Notes under the pieces: model-generated
Told to the model about the DNA's origin: nothing
Database searches by the model: none
Seen by the model: the letters and a program-made list of their open reading frames with translations, nothing else
Origin: Leptospira kemamanensis
GTDB taxonomy: Bacteria; Spirochaetota; Leptospiria; Leptospirales; Leptospiraceae
Length of the DNA stretch: 64,000 nt
Assembly: GCF_004769665.1 (NCBI RefSeq)
Contig: NZ_RQGG01000050.1
Coordinates: 105,502-169,501, forward strand
Direction of reading: 5' to 3'
In this document: piece by piece, positions 45,831 to 55,076 of the stretch
Layout: every line of letters begins with the position of its first letter
How positions within the stretch are numbered: the first letter of the stretch is position 1
Position numbers and translations under genes: made by a program

Positions 45831-46613
45831 ATGGTAACTTTTAAGATAAAAGATTTTTTTTACCGAGGTTTAGTTTTCTCCCTTTTGTTTTTTAGTTTTG
45901 GAACTGCTTTAGCCGAGATGGTGAAAATTCCTTCGGGGAATTGGAAACCATTTCTGAAAGATGGCGCAACAAAATTAAATAAGGTGGTGAAGGTAAATAC
46001 TTTTTATATGGATGTTTATCCTGTCACCAAACAAGAATTTTTTGCCTTCACGGAAAAATATCAAGAATGGAAACAAGGCAAACCATCTTCCCTTTTTGTT
46101 GATGCAGGTTATTTGGCTGAGTGGAAATCGGGAAAACCAAATCAATCGGAGTTATCCACTCCTGTTACTTATGTTTCTTGGTTTGCCGCAAATGAATACT
46201 GTAAGTCAAAAGGAAAACGTCTACCAACCGAAGCGGAATGGGAATACGCGGCAAGTATACCTCCCAATGGGAAATCTCAAAAAGAGATCGAAGCTGTGAT
46301 TTTAAAATGGTATGGGGAACCAAGGCCAAGTGTATTACCGAATGTGGGACGGTATCAAAACAAACTGGGTGTGTATGACCAACATGGAATGATTTGGGAA
46401 TGGGTGTATGATTTTAATAATTCTTCTGTGACTGGTGATTCTAGACAAGATTCTGATATCGAAAGCAGTTTGTTTTGTGGAGGTGGATCACTAAAGGCAA
46501 ATGATTTTTCCAATTATGCATCGTATATGCGGTATGGATACCGCGCTGGTTTAAAAGGTTGGTATACTGCAAAGTATTTAGGTTTTCGTTGTGTGTCAGA
46601 CCAAAAAATATAG
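45831..46613 (+). CDS. nirV: NirV-like protein of the formylglycine-generating (SUMF1) family
   Basis: 260-residue exported protein (signal FYRGLVFSLLFFSFGTALA). It has the FGE-sulfatase fold motifs MVKIPSGNWKPF, MDVYPVTKQEF, PVTYVSWFAANEYCKSKGKR, RLPTEAEWEYAA and the C-terminal YLGFRCVSD. The two active cysteines of true formylglycine-generating enzymes are not evident. In Rhodobacter and others a homologue, NirV, lies beside nirK; the same position here supports the call. Its exact role is unknown. ATG 45831 with AAGGGA is favoured over a TTG at 45810. The Sco gene follows 11 bp later. Confidence 0.82.
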   Translation: MVTFKIKDFFYRGLVFSLLFFSFGTALAEMVKIPSGNWKPFLKDGATKLNKVVKVNTFYMDVYPVTKQEFFAFTEKYQEWKQGKPSSLFVDAGYLAEWKSGKPNQSELSTPVTYVSWFAANEYCKSKGKRLPTEAEWEYAASIPPNGKSQKEIEAVILKWYGEPRPSVLPNVGRYQNKLGVYDQHGMIWEWVYDFNNSSVTGDSRQDSDIESSLFCGGGSLKANDFSNYASYMRYGYRAGLKGWYTAKYLGFRCVSDQKI

Positions 46614-46624
46614 GAAGGTTCTGT

Positions 46625-47260
46625 ATGAATTCAAAAACACCAAAACAAAAAATTGTATTTATGATCATGAGTATTAGCATTCTTTTTACAATGATCCATT
46701 GTGATGATCACCATTCTGGGAAAGGTCACGATCATGAACACGAACCATTACTTGCGGCAAGTGAGCCGACAAAGGGGAGTTTATTGGAATTAAAAAACCA
46801 ATGGACAAACGAAGAAGGAAAAACCGTACAATTTGTTTCTTGGAAGGGAAAACCATTTCTCATCAGTATGTTTTATGCTTCTTGCCTTTCCATTTGTCCT
46901 AGGTTAGTTGCTGATTTGGAGCAAGTGGCAAAAAAAATCGAATCCAAAACTGGCAAAGTACCTCAAGTGATCCTTGTTAGTTTTGATTCGGAAAAAGACA
47001 AACCCGAAGCCTTAAAAGCATACAAACAAAAGATGGGATTAGGTCCCAATTGGTCTCTATTGCATGGAGAGGAAGAAACAATTCGAATGTTATCTGTAGT
47101 TCTAGGTATCAATTATAAAAAAATGGAGAATGGTGATTTTAACCATTCCGCTGTGATCACTTTGTTTGATAAAGAAGGTAAAAATGTTGCAAGAATCGAA
47201 GGAATCGGTGCAGAAGTAGACAATTTGATTTCCGCCTTCGCAGATCTTTCTAAGAATTGA
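46625..47260 (+). CDS. SCO1/SenC family copper chaperone lipoprotein
   Basis: 211-residue thioredoxin-fold protein anchored by a lipoprotein signal (Cys26 after TMIH). Copper-binding residues are the CxxxC motif Cys87/Cys91 in YASCLSICPR and His174 in FNHSAVIT. A His/Asp-rich stretch follows the lipidation site (HHSGKGHDHEHE), which may bind more metal. Located after nirK and nirV, it probably supplies copper to NirK. GGAAGG precedes the ATG at 46625; the longer frame from 46559 is not needed. Confidence 0.88.
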   Translation: MNSKTPKQKIVFMIMSISILFTMIHCDDHHSGKGHDHEHEPLLAASEPTKGSLLELKNQWTNEEGKTVQFVSWKGKPFLISMFYASCLSICPRLVADLEQVAKKIESKTGKVPQVILVSFDSEKDKPEALKAYKQKMGLGPNWSLLHGEEETIRMLSVVLGINYKKMENGDFNHSAVITLFDKEGKNVARIEGIGAEVDNLISAFADLSKN

Positions 47261-47298
47261 ATTGCCAAACAGGATTCATTATAGTTTTTGGCTAATCA

Positions 47299-48378
47299 AT
47301 GCGTCCTGTTTTCGTCCAAAATCGATTTCCTTTCCATCCTGGTTTTTTATCTTTTCTGAAATGTTTACTCATTCTTTTTTGTGTGCAGTCTGTCCTTTTT
47401 TGTAAAAAAGACAAAGAATCAAACGATGATTTGGTGACTCTCCTTGGTATCAACTTATACCTTCGCTCCTGTGCTGGCCAAAATGCTAATCCTACAAGTG
47501 GAATGGTTGGATCCTTGCAGCGTTACCAAATTTCGCCTTCGACTACTTCTTCTTCCATCACCACCGATAACAACCCACACCATGTATACCCACCACAACA
47601 AGGTGTGACCAAAAAGAATATTTTGTCTGTTTTTTACCCTGGAACTGGATCCTCTCCTTGTGACTACGGTGCCATTTTACAACAGGGTGCCACAAGGGGA
47701 TATCATGTCATCGGACTTAGTTATCCGAATGCAGAAGCAGTGAATACAATCTGTAACCAAGGAGCTGCCCGAAGTGATGCCAATTGTTTTGAAGCCGTTA
47801 GGCGAGAAGTGGTCACTGGGTCTGACGAGTCTGTTTATGTATCGGTGGATGGAAATCATTCCATTGAAGGAAGGCTTTTGTTTTTATTACAATATTTGGC
47901 GAAAAATTATCCAAATGAAGGTTGGGATCAATTTGTTTCCAACGGAAGTATCGTTTGGCCAAGTGTGTATGTGGGTGGTCACTCACAAGGCAGTGGGCAT
48001 GCGGCCTACCAAGGGAAAATTCGTAACGTTGGTCGAGTTTCCATTTACAGCGGCGTTTCCGATTATAGTTTGCAATCAGCTTCCAATCCCTCTTGGTATG
48101 GAATTTCGCAACAAGCTCCTGCGGGTTCCTATTATGGCTTTATCCATGAAAATGATTCTATCGCGAATCTTAGCGGAAATATGAATCAAGTTACTGATGT
48201 TTGGTTGAGTCCACTAGGGATGACAGGGGCTTTGACAAATGTAAATGTTGGGATACCATATGGAAATAGCAAACGTTTGGTGACAACTGCTTGTAATGGA
48301 ATGGGAACTTTTGCAATTCACAGTTGTCCCATGGTCAATGGTTTTCAAACTGTTTGGAATTACGTAAGTTATCCTTAA
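47299..48378 (+). CDS. predicted secreted alpha/beta-hydrolase lipoprotein, 359 aa
   Basis: Exported protein with a hydrophobic N-terminus ending in a possible lipobox (VQSVLFC). The nucleophile elbow GGHSQGSGHAAY near residue 230 and a late FAIHSCPMVNG histidine near 345 fit a serine hydrolase of the alpha/beta type. FYPGTGSSPCDYG near 113 could form the oxyanion region. Several paired cysteines suggest disulfides. The substrate is unknown. It follows the nir cluster by 38 bp but no functional link is obvious. Confidence 0.72.
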   Translation: MRPVFVQNRFPFHPGFLSFLKCLLILFCVQSVLFCKKDKESNDDLVTLLGINLYLRSCAGQNANPTSGMVGSLQRYQISPSTTSSSITTDNNPHHVYPPQQGVTKKNILSVFYPGTGSSPCDYGAILQQGATRGYHVIGLSYPNAEAVNTICNQGAARSDANCFEAVRREVVTGSDESVYVSVDGNHSIEGRLLFLLQYLAKNYPNEGWDQFVSNGSIVWPSVYVGGHSQGSGHAAYQGKIRNVGRVSIYSGVSDYSLQSASNPSWYGISQQAPAGSYYGFIHENDSIANLSGNMNQVTDVWLSPLGMTGALTNVNVGIPYGNSKRLVTTACNGMGTFAIHSCPMVNGFQTVWNYVSYP

Positions 48379-48406
48379 TCTTTCGATTGGCAGGGTATCT
48401 TCGTGT

Positions 48407-49141
48407 TTAAAAAGCAGGTAATCGTTTGAAAATCCATTCTGGGATCATACGAATGACAAACATGATCCAATACCAAGGCCAACGAATATAAACTTGGTCT
48501 TTTTTGTTTAGGCCTGCTTTTACAATTGATTCACCAGCCACTTCTGGTCGCAAAGTCAACCAAGGCATTAAGTTGTGACCAAACGACATCTTGGTATACA
48601 CAGGTCCAAGAAGGATGGTGCCAATGTGAACTCCTTTGGGGTAGAGTAACGCTCGTAAGCCGGATAGGTAAACTGTTAATCCAGCTTTCGCACTCCCATA
48701 GATATAATTTAATTTCCTTCCTCTGTCTCCAGCAACCGAACTCACAACGGTGATGGTTCCTTTTTTTTCTTTTTCCATGGCAAGGGATATATGATTCACA
48801 AGTGCAGCAACACCCGTAAAATTGATTTGAATCGTTTTTTCTAATTCTTTCCAGTCTTCTCTTGCTTGGGTTTGGTCTTCATAATAACCTACAAGCACAT
48901 AAACATGGTTTGGTTTTTCTTTTAATGAGGAATAAAATTTTGGAAAGGAACCCATATCGGTGATATCCAACACATAGGATGTAATGGGAACATTGTATGT
49001 ACTTTTGATTTTGGTTTCGATTTCGGATAATTTGTTTTTGTTTCTTCCTGTGATGGCTAACGAATGGCCACGTTTTGCGAGGGCTTCAATCACCCAGACT
49101 CCAATGTCAGAAGTTCCTCCGACAACTAAACTTTGTTCCAT
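48407..49141 (-). CDS. short-chain dehydrogenase/reductase
   Basis: 244-residue NAD(P)-dependent oxidoreductase. The nucleotide motif VGGTSDIGVWVIEALAKRG begins at residue 7, VVSSVAGDRGRKLNYIYGSAKAG near 135 includes the catalytic Ser and the Tyr-x3-Lys pair. The C-terminal end is hydrophobic (WPWYWIMFVIRMIPEWIF), suggesting membrane association, as seen in the decaprenylphosphoryl-ribose type (DprE2-like) SDRs. The substrate is not known. It lies 9 bp from the hybrid kinase gene on the same strand. Confidence 0.82.
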   Translation of the reverse strand: MEQSLVVGGTSDIGVWVIEALAKRGHSLAITGRNKNKLSEIETKIKSTYNVPITSYVLDITDMGSFPKFYSSLKEKPNHVYVLVGYYEDQTQAREDWKELEKTIQINFTGVAALVNHISLAMEKEKKGTITVVSSVAGDRGRKLNYIYGSAKAGLTVYLSGLRALLYPKGVHIGTILLGPVYTKMSFGHNLMPWLTLRPEVAGESIVKAGLNKKDQVYIRWPWYWIMFVIRMIPEWIFKRLPAF

Positions 49142-49150
49142 GAAAATGAA

Positions 49151-51547
49151 TTATCCTTTATACCATTTTTTGATCATAAACACCAACTCTTGGATGAGAA
49201 GTGGTTTCGTCATAAAATCATCCATACCAGATTCTAGACATTTTTCTTTTTCTTCTTCCATCACATTTGCTGTCAGAGCAATGATAATTGGTTGTTTGGT
49301 ATTGTTTTTTTGACTTCGAATCTGTCTTGCGACTTCCATTCCACTCATGTCAGGCATTTGCACATCCAAAAGAATGAAATCGGGTTTTTCCTTCTCTACG
49401 ATTTCTAAGGTTTGGTTTCCATTTTCTGCAAGTAAGGCAGTATAACCCAATTTTTTTAAAAACATATGGGAAACCTTCAAATTGATTGGGTCATCATCGG
49501 CAACTAGGATTTTGAGAGGATAATTAATTGCTAAGTTTTTTTCCCATCCACTGAGATTGAGGATGTTTTGGTTTTCGAGTTTGATTTCCGTATCCAACTC
49601 TACTTGTGTGACGGGAAGTTCGACTGTAAAAATAGATCCTTTTCCCAGTTCAGAGGTAACGGAAATGGTTCCTTGCATCTCTTCTATAATCTTTTTGGTA
49701 ATGGTTAGACCAAGTCCAGTTCCTGTTGTGGATTCGGAAAGATGAGAATGAATTTGTTGGAAGGGTTGAAACAGGAGAGAAAGTTTTTCTTCTGGAATTC
49801 CGATTCCAGAATCAATCACTTCGATTTTGAGTATGGATTTTTTTGTGTCAATGAAGATGGTTTCGATAACCACGGAGATGGTTCCTTCTTCTGTAAACTT
49901 AATGGCATTACTCAAAAGATTAGATAAGATTTGAGTGAATCTTCTTTGGTCTGTGATGATTTTGTTAGGTGGATCGTTTTTGAATTGTAATACAAGTTGC
50001 ACCGATTCAGTTTTCAGTTTGGAGTGAAACAATTGTATCATATCTTGTAAAAATTTTTGTAATCCAATTGGTTCTAATCGTAACTCAAACTTTCCTGCTT
50101 CTAATTTGGTTAAATCTAAAATATCATTGATGAGAAGTAAAAGATTTTCCCCACTGAATTGAATCAAACTAAGATATTCTTTTTGTTCTTCGTTTAAATT
50201 GGATTGTCCTAAAATTTGGGTCATACCTAAAATTCCATTCATGGGAGTTCTAATCTCATGGCTCATGGTAGATAAAAAGGCTGACTTAAATTTTACTTCT
50301 GCAAGTGCTAGTTCCTTCTCTTGTTTTAATTTTTCTTTGTTTTTAAAGTTTTGGATCATTCGATCTGCGATGAATAAAGCTTGTGATAGTCCAAATACCA
50401 AAAAGCCATATTGCGCAAGATATGCGGTCCCTTTTTTAGCAAACTCAGTTAAGATATCCAACGAAAAAAGTAACATGGTCGAAACTAGTGAAAATAAAAA
50501 GAACTTTGCACCAGGTTTTCGGATGATAACACCATGGAAAATGGGAAAAATTAAAATGAAGAGTCCAAATAAAGATAAAATCAAATGATAGGATTGTATT
50601 TTCGCATATATTTCTGTTGGAAACGGAGCACCAATTAGCAGAAGTACGGCGGAAACATAATTCATTTTATAGATATATTTAAATTTTTTGTCTGGGTAAA
50701 CTTCTTGTACATATCGTACAAAAGACAAATACAATAAGGTAAAAGTAAATCCATTGAGTCGAACCATTAGTTCGTAAAATCCAATTGGAAGATAATTATA
50801 AATCAGTCTTGTTTCACCAATGCTCAAAATACGAATGGAAGCAAGGAAACAAACAAAGGAAAAATATAAATGTGTTTTTTCATCTCGCCAAAAAAGAAAC
50901 AAAACAAAATGAAAAAAAGCAAGAGTCCCGAGAGAGGCAAACACTAAGATATCACGACTTGTCGCTTCTAAAAATGATTTGTTGATCGTATCATTTGTTC
51001 CCAGTAGATATGGAGTTGCAATTCCACAGACATGGTAATGAAAACAAGACAATTGAATCTTCAGGTCAATCACACCATCTTTTTTTTGTGGAATGGATAG
51101 GGTTTGGATATTGATGTTAGGAATTTCGGATTGGGCATTTTTCCCAATTTTCCCTGATTCGTAAATGGTTTCTCCACTCACTTGAATTCGAAATGCGTTT
51201 CTTGTGACTCCGTTTTGGAGATAAACCGATAGAGTGCCTGGATTCACTAGGATTTTCAAACCTAAGGTGGCATATCCATTCGGTAATACTTCATCCACAT
51301 TCTTTGTCCAATTGCCTGGAACTTTTGTGAAGGAGGAGATGGGTTCTTCTGGTTTCGGATCCCAATTTTCCCAATAGATGGCCCATTCTCCATTGAGTAA
51401 AACATTGCCATCCTTTGCAAAATCCCAATTTCTTAAATCAAGAATTCCTTGTTTTGCGTTAGGTGGATTTGGTTTGTCTTTTCCACCACAATTACTCCCG
51501 TGAAATAAGAAGAAAAAAAGAAGGAGATAAACAAAGGATTGTTTCAT
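49151..51547 (-). CDS. 7TMR-DISM hybrid histidine kinase
   Basis: 798 residues. A lipoprotein-like N-terminus (LFHGSNC), periplasmic 7TMR-DISMED domain (about 30-190; GEWAIYWENWDPK), seven membrane helices (about 195-405), dimerisation domain with phospho-acceptor His in STMSHEIRTPMNGILG near 435, ATPase domain (NLLSNAIKFTEEG, DSGIGIPEEKL, GTGLGLTITKKI) and a receiver domain whose aspartate is in FILLDVQMPDMSG near 725. It should phosphorylate itself and pass the group to its receiver, then to an unknown phosphotransfer protein. Neighbours are an SDR and an ECF sigma operon. Confidence 0.9.
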   Translation of the reverse strand: MKQSFVYLLLFFFLFHGSNCGGKDKPNPPNAKQGILDLRNWDFAKDGNVLLNGEWAIYWENWDPKPEEPISSFTKVPGNWTKNVDEVLPNGYATLGLKILVNPGTLSVYLQNGVTRNAFRIQVSGETIYESGKIGKNAQSEIPNINIQTLSIPQKKDGVIDLKIQLSCFHYHVCGIATPYLLGTNDTINKSFLEATSRDILVFASLGTLAFFHFVLFLFWRDEKTHLYFSFVCFLASIRILSIGETRLIYNYLPIGFYELMVRLNGFTFTLLYLSFVRYVQEVYPDKKFKYIYKMNYVSAVLLLIGAPFPTEIYAKIQSYHLILSLFGLFILIFPIFHGVIIRKPGAKFFLFSLVSTMLLFSLDILTEFAKKGTAYLAQYGFLVFGLSQALFIADRMIQNFKNKEKLKQEKELALAEVKFKSAFLSTMSHEIRTPMNGILGMTQILGQSNLNEEQKEYLSLIQFSGENLLLLINDILDLTKLEAGKFELRLEPIGLQKFLQDMIQLFHSKLKTESVQLVLQFKNDPPNKIITDQRRFTQILSNLLSNAIKFTEEGTISVVIETIFIDTKKSILKIEVIDSGIGIPEEKLSLLFQPFQQIHSHLSESTTGTGLGLTITKKIIEEMQGTISVTSELGKGSIFTVELPVTQVELDTEIKLENQNILNLSGWEKNLAINYPLKILVADDDPINLKVSHMFLKKLGYTALLAENGNQTLEIVEKEKPDFILLDVQMPDMSGMEVARQIRSQKNNTKQPIIIALTANVMEEEKEKCLESGMDDFMTKPLLIQELVFMIKKWYKG

Positions 51548-51592
51548 CAGAACTACAGAAAGTATGACGAAATTTTTTTCTGTTTTTTTCTG

Positions 51593-52537
51593 TCATGACA
51601 AGAAGGATTTTAATTTCTTTTGCATCATTAAGAAGAAAAAGGCAAAAATGTTAGGTTTTCGAATATACCCCAATTTTCGTAATTGTTCCTCGTTTTGAAA
51701 TCCTTTCAGTTTTTCTGGATTGACGATGTTAAAGATTTGATCGATTTTTCCATCAACCACCGTGAACAATTGGACAAAATTCGGTTGCCCATCTTGGTCA
51801 TAGCCGATGACGGCCGGCGTTTGGTTGGCATAACCAAAATACATTTGGCTTGTCTCCATCGCTTTTTTTGTGGTTTGTTTGAGTAGAGTAGTCACTCGAA
51901 TGATTCCAGGAATCGGAATCCTTGCGGCGTGTACGTTTCCACCTCCATCGGAGTAGGCGATCACATCCTCTCTCAGTAGTTCGGAAAGTGACTTTGTATC
52001 TTGACTGGCACAAGCAAGACTGAATTCCAAAAGAAGTTTGGAATGTAATTTAGGATCTGGTTCAAATTTCTTTTTTCGTTTTTGGATGGCAAGTTTGGCT
52101 CGACTTAAAATTTTGCGACAATAGGTAGGAGTTTTTCCAATCACTTTGGCAATCATTTCAAATTCAAAATCAAACATCTCTCGTAAAATCAACACTGCTC
52201 GTTCAAAAGGATTTAACGTTTCTAAAATGACAAGAAAGGCAAAATTGATTTTTTCTTCATCCACTCCTTCCACCATTTCTGGAATTGGTTCTGGAAGATA
52301 AGGACCGATATAAGTTTCTTTTTTCCTAGAGGCTTTTTTTAATAAATCAAAAGCAAGTCTTGCCACTACACTACCTAAATAAGATTTAGGATTCTTTACT
52401 TTTGAAAGATCGATGGAGAGCCATCGCAGATAACTCTCCTGAAGGATATCTTCTGAATCCACATAACTACCTGTAATGCGATAAGCAATGGAAAACAAAT
52501 AAGGTTTCCAACTGACAAAAGATTCTAAATCATTCAT
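51593..52537 (-). CDS. ECF41-type RNA polymerase sigma factor with SnoaL-like C-terminal domain
   Basis: 314 residues: sigma region 2 (about 5-70; YRITGSYVDSEDILQESYLR), region 4 (about 95-150) and a SnoaL-like extension (about 165-290). The extension carries the ECF41 hallmarks DGGG (197-200) and NPEKL (273-277, the NPDKL motif). In this group the extension, not a separate anti-sigma factor, regulates activity. It overlaps the upstream oxidoreductase gene by 4 bp. Upstream of that gene is a matching ECF41 promoter, so the sigma factor probably drives its own operon. The C-terminus is basic and hydrophobic. Confidence 0.9.
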   Translation of the reverse strand: MNDLESFVSWKPYLFSIAYRITGSYVDSEDILQESYLRWLSIDLSKVKNPKSYLGSVVARLAFDLLKKASRKKETYIGPYLPEPIPEMVEGVDEEKINFAFLVILETLNPFERAVLILREMFDFEFEMIAKVIGKTPTYCRKILSRAKLAIQKRKKKFEPDPKLHSKLLLEFSLACASQDTKSLSELLREDVIAYSDGGGNVHAARIPIPGIIRVTTLLKQTTKKAMETSQMYFGYANQTPAVIGYDQDGQPNFVQLFTVVDGKIDQIFNIVNPEKLKGFQNEEQLRKLGYIRKPNIFAFFFLMMQKKLKSFLS

Positions 52538-53721
52538 GGTATGACTTTCTCAATATCTTGATTATTTTTAGTTTGCATTCGATGTTTTGTATAAAGGTCT
52601 CCCTTGGGCCAAACATAAAAACGAAACGGTAACAGTTTTTCCATTCGAAGGGAAAAAAGAGTAAATCGATTCACTCTTTCTTTGATCCACGCTGCCAATT
52701 TCCCGGTTAGGATCCAGTCTTTGGGAGAATCATCACCATAGGTCAATTGGATGAGGCCATTCTTTCTACCTAAAGATACACATCTTCCGAAAAATTGGAA
52801 CTGAAACTCACGTGGGTTTTGATTTTTTAGAAGATCGGATATGGTGTCGGCCACATAAGCACCCATCGGAAGTGCAGTGACACAACCCATTCGTAAGATG
52901 GAATGTTCTAATTTAGCAACGTCTCCCACGGCAAAAAGATTGGGAAATTGTTTGGAACGAAGAAATCGATCTACATACATTTGATCTTTGTTGTTGGTTA
53001 TTAATTCAGAAGGAGAAAAAAGACTTTCTGGTTGAAACCCTGTACAATTCATCAAAGCATCAAATGTGATTGTAGAATGATCTTCGAATTCGATTTGATC
53101 TGATTGGATGGTTTTGATAGAAACATTTTCTTTGATATCGATCCCAAGTGCCAACATTTGTTTTTTCAGATAAGTGGCTCCTTTTTTAGAAAACGAAGTC
53201 CCAAACGACTTGGTTTCGAGAAGGGTTAGTTTTGCATTTGGAAACTTTTCTTTCCATTCGGTTGCCAGTTCGATTCCTGTGAGTCCTCCCCCTAAGATAC
53301 AAACATTTTGGAGTTGGTTTGGATGTTTCTCTGATAAAAATTTCGTAAGTGATGTCTGGGATTGGATGGAATTTTCCTCTGTCACCAATGGTTTTATTTT
53401 CGCACTCCCGATTGCAACGACCAAATAATCATACTGTATGGTTTGTGACAAAAGATCCGATTGAAATATTACCTGATTTTTGTTAGGTTCAATCTTTGTG
53501 ACCTTTCCCTTTTTTAATATGATGTTTTTTCGCAAAAGATCTGAGATGAGAATTTGTTTTCTATCTTTTCCTGTCGCAACTTCATGGAATCGGATTCGTT
53601 CTTGAAAATACTCTCCCTCAGAGATCAGGGTGATTTCAATCTGTTTGTTTTGTTTTTCCAATCGATTGGCACATAAAATTCCTGCATAACCTGCCCCTAA
53701 AATCACTACTTTTGTTTTCAT
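52534..53721 (-). CDS. FAD-dependent oxidoreductase, NDH-2-like
   Basis: 395 residues from ATG 53721, which has AGGTATCC upstream; the longer frame to 53820 would cross the promoter. FAD motif VVILGAGYAGILCANRLEK at the N-terminus, NAD motif CILGGGLTGIELATEWK near 160 and the C-terminal FAVGDVAKLEH near 285 are those of type II NADH dehydrogenases and related enzymes. It probably passes electrons to quinone, but the C-terminal membrane helix of true NDH-2 is not clear. It is coupled to the ECF41 sigma gene, fitting the typical ECF41 pairing with a redox enzyme. Confidence 0.85.
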   Translation of the reverse strand: MKTKVVILGAGYAGILCANRLEKQNKQIEITLISEGEYFQERIRFHEVATGKDRKQILISDLLRKNIILKKGKVTKIEPNKNQVIFQSDLLSQTIQYDYLVVAIGSAKIKPLVTEENSIQSQTSLTKFLSEKHPNQLQNVCILGGGLTGIELATEWKEKFPNAKLTLLETKSFGTSFSKKGATYLKKQMLALGIDIKENVSIKTIQSDQIEFEDHSTITFDALMNCTGFQPESLFSPSELITNNKDQMYVDRFLRSKQFPNLFAVGDVAKLEHSILRMGCVTALPMGAYVADTISDLLKNQNPREFQFQFFGRCVSLGRKNGLIQLTYGDDSPKDWILTGKLAAWIKERVNRFTLFSLRMEKLLPFRFYVWPKGDLYTKHRMQTKNNQDIEKVIP

Positions 53722-53739
53722 TGGATACCTCAATCTGAT

Positions 53740-53767
53740 GACGATTGGCGGGTGGTCATTTGTGACA
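53740..53767 (-). promoter_or_regulatory. ECF41-type promoter
   Basis: On the minus strand TGTCACA (53767-53761) is followed after 17 bases by CGTC (53743-53740). The published ECF41 target pattern is TGTCACA, about 16 bases, CGTC. It stands 19 bp before the start of the oxidoreductase-ECF41 operon. The exact match in both boxes next to an ECF41 gene makes a chance hit unlikely. Confidence 0.75.
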
Positions 53768-53822
53768 GAATTTAGAAAAAAATGGACTTGCAGTAACAGG
53801 CGATATTGGAACAAGATCACCC

Positions 53823-55076
53823 ATGCAGAAATGGAAGCAAAAAATTACCCTACTCTTCTTTTTAGGAGTCTTGGTTTTCCCCAAACAATCTCTTCTTTCC
53901 CAAGGATTTGACAAAGGCAGTTTGATTTTTTACGGGATGGGTACTGGTGGGTTGGGTAACAATTCTGGAACCATCCAAAAAGCTGTATATAATTACAACT
54001 TCCCGAATTACCTTGCACTCAATACGATTTCTACAAATACAAGTGATCGTGTTTTAAACTACTTGATTTACCAGGAAATTGCTGAGGCCAGAACAAGACT
54101 TTCTAGCCGTGGGGGAGAGCTTGGTTTTGAGTATGGATTGTTCAAATACTTTGGAATTGGACTTGCGGTAACAAACCAAGTCATCACGTCAGCTCATTTT
54201 CGGACAGTGGATCCGAGGGTAATTACGCTACTTGCCCTCCAAAATTCCAATGTATCTAGCCAAACGATGTTTTTAAACATTGCAGATGTCACACAAGTGT
54301 ATTTACAAAGAAGTCGTGATTTTTATAATGCTTTTACCGCTGACCTAAATTTATTTTTTCATTTCAATCCGAATAGCCCATTTGATCCTTATGTGCGTTT
54401 TGGAGGAGGGGCTGGTTCGGAAAAGCTTTATGGTGGATCCGTCAATCGTGTGTTTGGTGCTTTAGGATTTCGTTATCATATCGTTGATGGTTTTTTTATT
54501 AGTTCCGAAATCGAACATGCAAATACCTATACTGTGAACTATAAACCTGCTTCTTCAGGTTTTCGCAATAAAGGAAATTACGAAGAAACTGCGTTGAAGT
54601 TTGGAATTGGGGTGAACTTTTCTCTTTCCAAAAAAGACAATGGTGTTATAGACGAATCACCTCGCAGGGTAATCGACACAGCCACTGCTGATTCTAGTAA
54701 TAAATCCAATGACCTAAACCAAGAATCAAAACTGGAACGATTTGTATTTTTTGCGAGTGAAATCTTTGACTTACCAACGAGTCGCGTTCACTTAGAAGGA
54801 AGAGCGAGGTTAGATGCCATTGCCCGTAGTTTAGAAAATGAATACAAAGACTATGATATCCTTGTCATCACTTACACTTCCCCTTACAAAGAAGACTTAC
54901 CTGGAAATTACGAAAATTATGATTTAGGTTTTGAAAGAGCTCAATCCATCTCTCGTGTATTACGAGAAAAAGGAGTGAGCCCTAAACGAATCATTGATTC
55001 TACACAAGGGTCAGCTCTTTACACAGTAGAATCCAAAGAAAAAGTTGTGATCGAACTCCGAAAAAAAATTAAATAA
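53823..55076 (+). CDS. outer-membrane protein with OmpA C-terminal domain
   Basis: 417-residue exported protein. A signal peptide (ITLLFFLGVLVFPKQSLLSQ) is followed by a beta-barrel-like region (about 30-275; GGGAGSEKLYGGSVNRVFGA) and a linker. The C-terminal OmpA/MotB peptidoglycan-binding domain (about 300-417) contains ARLDAIARSLENEYKDYDIL and FERAQSISRVLREKGVSPKR. It probably ties the outer membrane to the cell wall. It is divergent from the ECF41 operon, 101 bp away, and its 3' end overlaps mqo by 8 bp. Confidence 0.82.
   Translation: MQKWKQKITLLFFLGVLVFPKQSLLSQGFDKGSLIFYGMGTGGLGNNSGTIQKAVYNYNFPNYLALNTISTNTSDRVLNYLIYQEIAEARTRLSSRGGELGFEYGLFKYFGIGLAVTNQVITSAHFRTVDPRVITLLALQNSNVSSQTMFLNIADVTQVYLQRSRDFYNAFTADLNLFFHFNPNSPFDPYVRFGGGAGSEKLYGGSVNRVFGALGFRYHIVDGFFISSEIEHANTYTVNYKPASSGFRNKGNYEETALKFGIGVNFSLSKKDNGVIDESPRRVIDTATADSSNKSNDLNQESKLERFVFFASEIFDLPTSRVHLEGRARLDAIARSLENEYKDYDILVITYTSPYKEDLPGNYENYDLGFERAQSISRVLREKGVSPKRIIDSTQGSALYTVESKEKVVIELRKKIK

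Noticed and set aside
53721..53820. Upstream in-frame start for the FAD oxidoreductase
   Set aside because: The extension would cover the ECF41-type promoter and puts 33 residues before the FAD motif; ATG 53721 has a good ribosome-binding site.
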